In this document: in pieces, positions 10,016 through 22,500 of the stretch | Layout: each line of letters opens with the position of its first letter | Numbering within the stretch: the stretch's first letter is position 1 | NCBI GenBank assembly: GCA_037893245.1 | Contig: JBAIAA010000777.1 | Coordinates: forward strand, 310,001-374,000 | Direction of reading: 5' to 3' | Length of the DNA: 64,000 nt | Source of the DNA: Crossaster papposus | Lineage: Eukaryota > Echinodermata > Asteroidea > Velatida > Solasteridae | Made by a program: the position numbers and the translations under genes | The notes under the pieces: generated by a model | What the model was told of the DNA's origin: nothing | What the model saw: only the letters and a program-made list of their open reading frames with translations | The model's database searches: none

Positions 10016-13000
10016 ATCATTTCCCATTCCCTTGTCCCTTTTGTGTTCAGGTTTATCCCTACAAGGGCACAGTAGGCTTTGGCTCCGGCTTGCACGGCTG
10101 GGCATTCACTCTCAAACAGTTTGCCGAGATCTATGCCAGCAAGTTCAAGATCGAGCCGGCCAAGTTGATGAAGCGTCTCTGGGGCGATCAGTTCTATAAC
10201 GCTAAAGAGAAGAAGTGGAACAAAGCCGGCGGAGAAGGTTACGTCCGAGGCTTCAACCAGTTTGTGCTCGATCCCATCTACAAGGTAAGGAATGATGACG
10301 GTGGTTGCTTTAATAGGGATCGATATTTGTGACCTGTCACCACAAAATGAGAGTAATGTGATTCAGAGATATGGCCATCCAAAGTCAAAATATGAAGGGG
10401 TGGTCAATTTTGAGATTTTGCCTTATTTGGAAAGCCCAAGTCATCCTCTACATATTCCCATTTTTTTGGGTGCGATCAGATGATCGAAAACCTTAAATTA
10501 CGCGATTTTGCGTAGTGTTTGCGTAGTTAGTGTTGGACTAAAGTCCATTAGTGGTCTAATTAACACGGTAATTAAATATGCAAATCAGGTCCTCGTAAGT
10601 ATCCCACGTTTTTGAAGTTTAGATATTTTGTTGTTTATACAATAGTTTGTATGTGTGAAAAATTTTAAGAAATAATGATTAGAACATAGCCGTTGCTATG
10701 CTCAACCGAACCTTGTCCTGTTTTGCAATCTTTTGCGTGTTTTGTTTAAGATGTTTAAAGTAAGTTTTCTTACAAACTTGTTATGTGAAACCCGTGACTT
10801 TCTAGAGCGCGGTAACAAGTAATTATCGCAAAACCCCGGAGTGTTATGCACTATTGGAAAGCTCTCTTTTTCTCAAGAATTTGAAAATACTAATATCTCA
10901 ATTTTCAATATTTTCGACTTTACTCTCATTTTGTTGGGACAGGTCACATTTTTTGGTATTTCAACTGCGCATGTAAACAATGATGTGGGTCACGAGTCAT
11001 ACAGGATAACTAACGCTTGGCCTGAACATTCGTCCTTGGCAAAAACGGGGTTACAAACCCAATTTTCAAGGATAGTATATTGTTTGTGGCTCGTAGTCGG
11101 CTTAAAAAGCACAGTTTTTTACTGAGCAAGACCTTAGCGCTAAGCAATTTGTGCTTAGCAGCTGCCTGAAATAGGCCTCTGGTAAATACATAACCCTGAA
11201 ATTTTTTTTTTTTTTTTTTTTTTCGGCAGGTCTTTGACGCCATCATGAAATTCAAACCAGACGTCACCGCGAAACTCCTAGAGAAACTGAACATCAAATT
11301 GACGGTGGAAGACAGGGAAAAAGAGGGCAAGCCCCTGATGAAGGCCGTCATGCGCAAATGGCTGCCGGCCGGCGAGGCTTTGCTACAGATGATCACCATC
11401 CATCTCCCGTCGCCAGTCACCTCCCAAAGGTACCGCATGGAGTTGCTGTATGAAGGCCCACACGACGACGCCTGCGCTCTGGGTAAGCTGAGAACTGTGA
11501 GGGGTTCTGGCCAAAGAAATGGGCAGAGGTTGAAATGAGGGTTCACGGGTATCAGAAAGGAAGCAAAAATTCTCCTTACAATGCTGTTTCTTGCACTTCA
11601 ATCGGACATTCCACTAAAATCATTATGGCTGTTTAAAGTTTGCATTTATCAACACTGCCCAGTTCCATCTCATTTTGCCAGAACACCTCGTACTTATTAA
11701 TAGGTTAATTTTTGTCTTGCCTGAAAAGTTTAATTGCAAGCAAACTTGGATCATAGGCGCAGTTTGGAAACTTCCATATGATGGTGTTATTAAACCCCAA
11801 CTCCCTACCAATTTATTTTTATTTATTTATTTACAACCATCTTTAATGAGGGTAACCCATCCAGCAGAAGCTGATCATTTGGGGCCCTCGGTAGAGAGAA
11901 GACAATGAGAAGAAGGTACAGATTTAGGGGGAGGAAAACCACAGAAGAATATCCTGGGGAAAACCCACGGAGTCGGGCAGGGACTAAAAACCCAATCCAC
12001 ATATTGGCCCAGCCGTGGTTCGAACCCAGGTCATAGTGGTGGAAGGCGAAGAAAGAACCGCTACGCCAACCTGACTCTTGCACTAACCTAAATCTTTCAA
12101 TTCCAAAGTGTTAAAACTCCATTTGAGATGGTTATGGTTAAAAGTTACGTACGGAGGTCGAAGAACATTTGAGGTCAAGTTGTGAAATGGGGGTAATCGC
12201 AAAAGTAGGTGAGACGTGTGGTTTAAGAACCGTCCTTGTTGTCTGGTTGACCGACTCGTTGTGAAATTTGAATTGCAATTTGTATTAGGCATTTTTAGAA
12301 TTGGTGTTCCCAAAATCCATTATAATCCCAGCACTAACACATGCACATCTATGTGCTCTTCTACATTGTAATACTGACTTTTACAGGCGGTTTGGATGTT
12401 TGGAATGTTCAGTGTAGCACTTTACTTGCAAATCTGAAGTAGAGAATTGGGTAAACCTTTGGTTTTTCCTCTTGTAGGTATCAAGAACTGTGATCCCAAC
12501 GCGCCTCTGATGATGTACATCTCGAAAATGGTACCGACTACGGACAAGGGCCGCTTCTATGCATTTGGCCGCGTCTTCTCGGGTAAAGCTGCCACAGGCC
12601 AGAAGGTGCGCATCATGGGACCTAACTACGTACCTGGCAAGAAAGACGACCTGTACCAGAAGAGTATCCAGAGGTAAGATATGGGGCTTAGTTCGCGCCG
12701 GGATTATTTTAACATCACCGAGCCCAGGGGCGGGATTATTTTTAATGAAACTCGATCCGAAGCGGGTTCAGGCCGATAGTGCCGGGAAGCACACCCACGC
12801 ATTTCCCGCCTTGCTCGCTACTGACAGACATTTCCGAACTTGAACTTGGCGTGTTTATGCGTCATCCGTTTTGAATTTGGGGAAAACTTTGCGTTTATAT
12901 ACACGTCATCCGGCGCGAACTGGTTAACCCTCGACTACCATCCCCCTTCCCTCCAACTCCAATCGGGTTCTGTTCAGGTACTCGGCTGAAAGCAAACGGC

Positions 13001-13464
13001 TCAAATGAGAACCTTGTTAATCCCTTGACGCTGGTATTATTTCCCCACTGCACTGGATTATATGCACAACAGCCCTTTATCCAGCTGCACTGCACAATGG
13101 ACCAGAGCGTGCTGCTTCCGGACGAATTAGCGGGCAGTAGCCATAGCAGCTTTCTCTTACATTGTCCATTGTAACAGATGGACTAGCTGGTTTTTGTTTA
13201 GGTTCACCATGTAAAATATATTTGAAATTGTTATTGTTCAAGACGTACAAAAGTTACTTTTCAATTTCTGGCTTTGATAAAAACTGAATTTATTAAACAG
13301 TGTTTTTTTGATTGAATATTGATTTTAGATGGTGTATCACAGACGTTCATGCACAATTTGAATATAGCGTCGCTGCACACAATCAATAAACATTGCTTTG
13401 CATCAGCACAACGGATAATGTACAACTTCTTTTCATATTTGTAAAAAGTATGTCAACACTTTTT

Positions 13465-13503
<39 letters not shown>

Positions 13504-16500
13504 TTTTTTTTTAACAAACCTGACATTTGTATTCTGTATTCAGGACTATTCTTATGATGGGACGTTACATCGAGCCTATTGAGGATGTGCCCTGTGGTAA
13601 CATTGTCGGCCTTGTTGGTGTCGACCAGTACTTGGTGAAAACTGGAACCATCTCCACATACGAACATGCTCACAACATGAAGGCAAGACTCATTTGTATT
13701 GTATTGACATAAGTTGGGAAAATAGCAGTCAATTGGCAGAGTCAAAAGGAGTCCATGCTTTACTGTGGCTGTTATCGTTGTTTGTCTCACCTGAACGAAG
13801 TTCAAAAAGAGACTAGGCAATCATTATTTCTGTACGTGGTTCATCCATATGTTTCATTTTGGTTACTTTCGAAAAATTGGTTGTGTATGCAAAGATAACG
13901 TCCAATTGCTATCAAACTTTGGTCGTGCATGCTATAGACGATGTGCCTCTGTTTACATCTGTATTCAAATGTGCCTGGCAGTATGCGCACGCATCATGTT
14001 TTACATAAATTCATCAGAGGTCACATACCATAATTTCCTGCGGTAAAGACGCGGCTTATCTGACTTTCTAGACCACAAAAACATCGCCGCGCGTTATCTT
14101 TCGGTGCGCCGTATATGATGTCGCTTGAGTTCAAAGTGATGGTCTTTGTGTGAAGAATTCTTTGAACGCCGCAATCTTACTCAATAATGCGGTCAACCAA
14201 TTAGCTCAACTCTCCGGACATTGTGACCGTGTTTCCATTAACAATGCCGCGATGTGTTGATCCCCCTACGACCGTACATATACGTGTGTACATGTACATA
14301 TGTATACATGTGATTTAGCACTCGGCAGCGTGCGTAGTTTTGTTTGCAATACGATCTTCGCGATTCGGGGCGCCCTCTAACATACGCCGTAGACCACGCG
14401 CGAATTACCTTCGCTAAGACCGAAGGTCATTGCGTGTATGGTACGGCGTACGTTAGAGGACGCCCGCATCGGCGGCCTACGCGCGCTGCATATACCGCGA
14501 TTAAGATCGTCTTGCAAACAAGACTACAGCGTGCGCTGCATGACGCGTACAACAGCGATAAAAAGCTGGCCTGTATTATGTGGCCTTTTTCTAAACGTTT
14601 TTTTCATCTACATTCCGGCTTCATGCAATTCACCATCCGAACTACACAGCGCGGAGCATTCACAACGACTGGAAAAAAGACTAGGGGGTGTCGCAATTAG
14701 GGATATCCGCACGCGATCGCTGCATGTGATGTACATGTGCATGTACATGCATGCAGTTTATACTGCAGTGATACATGATATGTATCGGCAAAGTAAACCT
14801 CGTGCGATATTGTGACTACTGGTTTGAAGTTTTCATACATTGTTTGCAGGCCAGATAAACTCAAGTACTCAGCAAATTCTTGCTTGGAATAGTGGGATCA
14901 TTCTAAGGCAACAAAATGACCCCTTTGTGGCGATGTACCTACACCGGGTGGCGCCTGGTGTTCTTCTGGGTGCGTTCAAGCATGCGCCTTTTTCGGCGGT
15001 GCGCTTTATCTGTTGACGTTTGAATTTTTTGGGGGTGATTTTAGGGACCTGCGCATTAACCGCCGAGCGCCTTGTCCGCAGGAAATTACGGTAACCCTTG
15101 CCCCCTAGGCCCCTTTTTGCTAGCAACCGTCCTCAATCCTCAATTCCTCGGATTCACTACTCAAAAAAATGCGTTCACCCTCAATCCTCAAAAATCCTCA
15201 ATTTTTTTTCACTTGTGTTCAAATCAAGGGGTACCCACTGGCTCAATCCTCCAAAATCCTTGGATTATTAAATACCATTCATCCTCAATCCTCAAAACTC
15301 CTCAAACTGCAATGAGGATTCTGAAGGATTGAAGAAAGTCAATCCTCGAAAATCCTCATTTTTGTTAAACCCCATTTAGCCTCAATCCTCAAAAATCCTC
15401 CACACTTGAAAAAACATTGTGCCTCAATCCTCCAAAATCCTCATTTAAAAAAAAATGCAATTCAACCTCAATCCTCAAAAATCCTCAAACTGCAATGAGG
15501 ACTTTGGAGGATTGAGGAGCGTTAGGGTTAAAAACGTGATAAGATATTGTGTAAAAAGTGTCTGCAGCCTGGCATGGCGAGTTACAGTGGATCCATTCGT
15601 ATGCACGTTCTCGCACGTTGACAAATCAGGAACTTGACTAAACTCCGGATAGATCTAAATCCGTGTACCCATTCCCTTTGAGATTCGACAGATATTAACG
15701 ATCGTTGACTGTAATTGTTGGAACAGGTGATGAAGTTTTCCGTCAGCCCCGTGGTGCGCGTTGCCGTGGAGGCCAAAGATCCATCCCAGCTGCCTAAACT
15801 GGTAGAGGGACTGAAGCGTCTGGCCAAGTCTGATCCCATGGTGCAGTGCATCATTGAGGAGTCCGGGGAACACATCGTTGCTGGCGCGGGAGAACTGCAC
15901 TTGGAAATCTGCCTCAAGGATCTGGAAGAGGACCATGCCTGCATCCCTATTAAGGTACGATCCAAGATTCTCACGGTCACAAATAGTTTTGCTTGGCTTT
16001 GAAGAACGGGGGTTTCCCTTAACTTTTTTTTTCAGTGGCCCGCCGGGCTACCTAATTAGAGTTTTCAGTGGCCCGCAAGCATTTTCAGTGGCCCACGTGT
16101 GCATTTGCCATATCTGTGTTTTCCACCGAGGTTACGCAACGCCAACTGCATTGTCCGACTTTCCGGTAATGAAAGCGTGCCGCGCGTTCGGGAAAATTGC
16201 CGTAATGCGGCGCGGCACGGCACGGCACTATACAGCCCACTGCTTGTTGTAATCGCTGATCTTGCGGGAAGATTTAATTTGCATCCGCCACAAAAGCTAT
16301 CAAAACTAAACCTCACCTGTGACAACAAAACTGGCGGAGTTATTGTAAAAGCATATTAAATGTTTAAGGTTTAAAACTTTTTGGGGAAAAACCAGGAGAA
16401 TGTTGGCCTAAATCTTTCACACGATGAACGCCGAGCTGACCATCACACCACACAAGCGTAAACTGAATGCAGGAAACATGCCGTGGTAGAACATTTTGTA

Positions 16501-19500
16501 GAAACACGCTACATCGCTCAAGGACAAGCGTTACTACCTCGAAAGAAATACATTAACAGAAAATAAAAAAATAGGAAAGGGCGACCATGATCTGATAATT
16601 AACCTGCAGGATATGACTTTCTTCATGGACGTTTGTTTGCCGGGCATTTTTACATCTTACGATGTCAAATTCGACCATTTCGCGTATTGGACAAATACAT
16701 GCATGTCGGCCATGGACTGGTTTCGGTCCTTAACTTTGTCCATTGAAGCGTGCGGCGGAAACCAATCAAACAATGCGCCTGCATTATGCATGCTTTGCAT
16801 GGGGCGAGCACATGGCTTTTTGGCACCATCACCGTTTTTACGTACGCTTGCGGTGTACATGTACATACATGTACATGATATGTACATGTACTGGTAAACA
16901 GTTGATCTGGGAAATCACAAGTAATGTATTTAATATTTTAACTCGCCGGCCGGACGACCGAGGGAAGTGTTTTGAGTCGTCCGTGGCTGTTTTGGGTCGC
17001 ATTTGGCGACCGGGCGACCGCTAAAGGGAAACCCTGCTTATTTCAAGATAAAACTGCCTCAGAAGGTTGTCGGTGTGCTTGGCCTCCAGATCCTAAAAGC
17101 TTTCTGCTTTTTTGCCTTTCTGTCATCGGACAGGTACGATTTCAAGGTTCCGTCTGCAGAGTTGTTTGTGATTTTATTTGATTTGATTTTCGATTTTCTT
17201 GACAGAAATCTGACCCAGTGGTTTCCTACAGAGAAAGTGTAGCGGAGCCGTCCGACCGAACTTGCCTTTCCAAGTCTCCCAACAAGCACAACCGTCTATT
17301 TATGACCTGCTGCCCCTTCCCAGATGGCTTAGCAGAAGACATCGAAAAGGTTCCTTTTTTTTATTTTGTATTCTGTTTAAACAAGTATAATATATCCTCT
17401 TTGATAAGCTGGCATCTTAAAAATATTGACTATATGCGGAAACATAAAAAAAAAATTGATGTGGCACAAAGAAACAGTCTCTATGACGTCTATAAATTGA
17501 TCTGTTTCTTCTGAAGGAAGTCGAGGATTTAAGTTCTCGGTTTTTCCAGCATCTACAAACACAAAACTTAAAAAATAGGTCAGCATCACAATAGTTACTA
17601 AAAATATAAAACCCCCTCTATATTCAAAAATAACAGCAAAAGCAAATGGTGTATACTACCTTCAAAGGGATCGTATATACGTTTGGTAATTACTACAAAA
17701 ATGTATGGGAATACAAACTTACTTGGTAAGAAGTACAGCAGCTGTGGATAGTAAAATGCATTTTTAGAAACTTTTCACTTCGAAGTACTGCGGTTATAGA
17801 AAAAAATATCACTTTTTATCCCCAAAAATTTGAATCTGAAAAGTGTTACTGCAGTGACGTTTCTCAGATTGTGTATTCCAATGCAGATTATTCTTCCTAC
17901 GTGGACATAACCGCTCCAGATTTTTGGCAATATCTCAAAATCGCTACCACCTTTTGAAATGAAATTTGTACAGGCTAGTTTTATGGTATATATCTATAAC
18001 TATATAGGATTAAAACAAACAGTGGTTCCAATTACCAAATGTATACGATCCCTTTAAATGCTTAATTTGTATATTTTTTGTCCAAACACCAACAGGACGA
18101 GATCACTCCAAGGTCCGACGCAAAGGTGCGCGGCCGTTTCCTGGCTGAGAAGTACGAATACGACGTCAACGAGGCCAGGAAGATCTGGTGTTTTGGGCCG
18201 GAGGGCACCGGGCCCAACCTGCTGATTGACGTCACCAAGGGAGTGCAGTATCTGAATGAGATCAAAGACAGCGTGGTGGCTGGCTTTCAGTGGGCGACCA
18301 AAGAGGTACTTTCAGACCTTGCAGTGCATCGGAACCGTGTACCCGATTACCTGACTAACTGTAGCAAATTTGTCAAACTACATAGTAACTTTTCAGACCA
18401 TATTAAAAGTGAAAAGGTTTTGAATTTCATTTGTTTGGGAATTTTGAAAATATTTGCAGTTTACAGCTTAAACAGTTCGCGCCAGGATTATTTTAACATC
18501 ACCGAGCCGACGCACGGGATTATTTTTAACAAAACTCGATCCGAAGCAGGTTCAGGCCGCCAGTACCGGAAAGCACACCAACGCATTTCCGGCCTTGCTC
18601 GCTGCTGACGGACATTTCCGGCCTTGCTCGTGGCGTGTTTATGCGTCATCCGTTTTGAATCTGGGGAAAACTTTGTTAAACGAACTGGTTAAAGCTCACT
18701 GTAAACACTTAATGTTGCTGTATTTGCTCACAGATGTGGCAGTATTGTAGTGTGTATTTTTGGAAACAAGCTGAAAAGGAACGTTCGAGAATGAAGTTTT
18801 AGAGTAGGGCTCTTTTAACGGGTACCCGAGTACGCGTGTTTTTCGTAATCGGGTACCAATTTCCCAAACTACCTGTAAATGTATGCATTCTCCTAACTTG
18901 CAGTCAGACTTTTACTACAACAAACACAATAGACTGAGTAAAAACAAATATATTTATTTAACCAGTGCCTGCAAGTTTGCGGTTATCAAATTATCCGTGT
19001 AACCTATGTTTTGCGGTTACGGTTAACAGTTTTTTATTAAAAAAAATTAAAACAAAACAAAAATTAAAAGGTTAACTGAATAGGAACAGTTTAACCGCTG
19101 CAGGCTTAGTGCCTTGGTGTAATGGTGCGTACAATTATGTGTTATTATTTGTGACCCGCTCTGCAAAAATGAGTCTGTTGCAAAATACATTTTTACGTAA
19201 TGGGCTGTTTATCGTCTCGGAGGTAATTTTTCTTTCAACAAATAATATTTTGTTTTTTAAAGCATTTTGGTTTCTCCGACAGCCTATATTTTCAGATCTG
19301 ATCGATTGAAAAGATTGTTTGGATCCCTAAATACAATTTAATACAGGTTTTGTCATTCTCTTACCATAGCATCTGATGAAGCACTACAATTGTAAATCTT
19401 CATTTCTTTTCAAAGACATTATGAATATAACTGAGAAAAAAACAAATTTTCCAAAATTGTAAAAGACCAATGCATATTACTCTACAGAGTTGTGCCATAT

Positions 19501-22500
19501 ACCAAATGAAAGCTTATTTCCTACTTTTTTTTGACCAATTGTAAAAAAAAAAAAAAAAAAAAAGAAACATTTTTAACACATCAGACTCATTTTTGCAGAG
19601 TGGGTCACTTTGTGACCTGTCATCATAAAATGAGCGTAAAGTCGGCAAAATCTAAAATTGAGATATGGGTATTTCTAAATTCTGTGGGAAACAGAGCTTT
19701 CCAATGGTATATAACACTTGGAGGTTTGATACTCAATATTTTTCTTATTTTTCTTTTTTAGTCTGGAGTCTTAATACAGAGATTATGAGAAAACGGGCAT
19801 CTCAAAATAGACCACCCCTTCAAATTTTGACTTTGACTGGCCGTACCGGGAAATCACTCCGTGCGACTTTACGCTCGTGTTGTGATGACAGGTCACATTT
19901 AGTCAAAGCGAATACAATGTGAATTTTAGTTTGTAGCAATGTTTGCTTTACAGAGTAGGTCGGAGGTCAATAGAGAGGGACCAATTCAGAACTAAACTAA
20001 ACTAAACAATTTCCTTGACCTGAAAGGGGGTGTTGTGTGACGAAAATATTTGAGGGGTGCGCTTCAACATCCACGATGTGACCCTGCACGCAGACGCCAT
20101 ACATCGCGGCGGTGGGCAGATCATTCCTACTACCAGGCGTGTGCTCTACGCTAGCTTGCTGACGGCACAACCTCGCGTCATGGAGCCCGTCTATCTGGTG
20201 GAAATCCAGGTAGGTCTAAAAAGATCTGATCATAATAATAGTGAAGCGCAAATTATATATTAATTATATCCAAAGACTCGTGTGTAACTTCAAGCTGCAG
20301 CCTTGACCTTGTGACGTGCGACTTTTTTCTTTTTTTTACACGAACGCGCGTCCGTACTTTCTTTAAAGGTAGGATACACCATTTGCAGATATCGAAAATA
20401 TTTACTACGGAATTATTAAGAAATATCTTACTCAATTGAAAGTAAATAATGATTCTAGACATTCAGCAAAAAGATATCCTGTAATTATTACAAAAAATTG
20501 AATTTTATAAAGAAAAATTTGCGATTGCCATCCGGCGATCGCTGTTGTTTTTCGTGCTTTTCTCGGCATCCATGATTGTGAAACTTCGGAAAAGTCAGTT
20601 AAACGATATTTACTATGAAATACAACCCCCCCAAATCTACCCATTCATGATAATTCAAGCAATTACCAATGGTGTATACTACCTTTAAAGTCGCTTGTAT
20701 TTCGTGTAATACACCCATGCTGTTCGGTTTTATGGCTATTTGTCAACACAGGCCAGACACCCAGAAACCAGCTGGTGTTGTTGAATAAGGCAAGGCAACA
20801 ATAGTCTTGATTGATTGCTTGGGAAGGTCTGGCGGTAAAATCCACACCTCAAAGACCCTTTATGTACATAATGTAATGGGATACTCGTGGGGCAGCCTTT
20901 GCTTTGCAAAAAGCTGGGTCACCGGTTCAACCAGGGTTCAAGCGGCACTTACCATGTTATTCAGCTTGCTTTGAACTAGGAATACATGTAATATGAGATT
21001 TTTTTTAACGCAGGATGAAATAGTAATTGGGTTTTTTACAGCGAAGCGACTTTGAAAAAAAAGTTCGGCAGCACATCGCAGGCTTAAAGAAACGTTTGTG
21101 CATTGGTGCTTTGTGTAACATGTCGTACGTACATTGAGTGAAAATGACAGGGAAAATGCATACGGGGTTTGGGTGGTTTGTTTGGGTTTTTTTCCCACTT
21201 TTCTTGGGAATAAGACATTAGGTTGGTTTTCTTTCAACCAAATGTTGGAAATGGGATTAAATAAACGATCCAAAACAAAAATTGTTGGGGAATTTCGGGC
21301 GTAATACCCAGTCCTTCTGATTATCTGATTTGAGGCGTGCAATCGCACCACCGCACGCCTAAAAGCACGCCTTGAAGTCCTAATAATCGCACGCCTGAAT
21401 CCCATTGTACCGCACACCTCGGCATACATTGACGGCATAATTGTACTTCATAATTTGTGAAAAATAGTATATAATAGTAATAGTATTAAAGAAAAAATGG
21501 CTTTACTGTAAAACTAACCAAGAAGAATATTATAAACAAAAATTCCAAGTATTGTTTAGTCTTAGGTTGGACCACAGAATCACACGGCTTGAAAATGTAC
21601 CCGCCTAGAAAAATACAGGTGTACCTTTTCAACACGCCTGTGATTTTCAAATTAGGACTGAATACCCCCTTTCACCCCGACCATGTTGATTCCATCCATT
21701 TCAGTATAAATGTGTGTACACCCACCCAGTTGAGTTTAGTGTCGAGTTGATTCGGAATGTCTTGTTGAAATGGTTGGCTTTGTTTTCATGTGTACCTAGT
21801 GCCCAGAACAGGCAGTTGGAGGCATCTACGGAGTCCTAAATCGCAGACGTGGCCATGTATTTGAAGAGGGTATTGTACCCGGAACACCCATGTTCATGAT
21901 CAAGGCATATCTGCCCGTCAATGAGTCATTTGGTACGTATATATATATACTTCTCTTATATTGCAGTTTGGCTTTATAGATTTTAAAAAGAATGTTGCAT
22001 CCTGATGCCACTTTTGTTTCCACCATATTTTTACATATGTACCTCCACCCTATCTCCCCTGGGGTAAGGATTTAGTGATAAGCCCCCCACAATCTAATTA
22101 TGGGATAGACCGCTTTTAAATTCAGAAAAGCGTATTATTTCTATACCAATTGTTTCACAAAAAACCGACCCAAAAAAAAACACTTCGGGGCGATGGATTA
22201 TAAATAAAACACATTGTGCGACTTTGTTCGGGTTTCGTTGGAGCAGGTCACATATGTGACCTGTCATCACAAAATGAGAGTAAAGTCGGAAATATTGAAA
22301 ATTAGGATATTGGTGTTTATACAAATTCTTTAGAAAGAGAGCTTTCCAATGATACATAACACTTGGGGGTTTTGCGATAAATACATTTTACAGCGCTCTA
22401 GAAAGTCATGGGTTTCACAAAACGTGTTTGTGAGAAAACTTACTTTAAACGTCTTAAACAAAAACATGCAAAAGATTACAAAACAGGACAAGTAAGGTTC

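Noticed and set aside
14344..14815. Overlapping open frames of 118 and 125 codons
   Set aside because: They lie inside an inverted-repeat element in an eEF2 intron, with no recognisable domain.
20051..20053. TGA read as selenocysteine
   Set aside because: The position is Arg in eEF2, and the family has no selenoprotein members; a nonsense change or base error is simpler.
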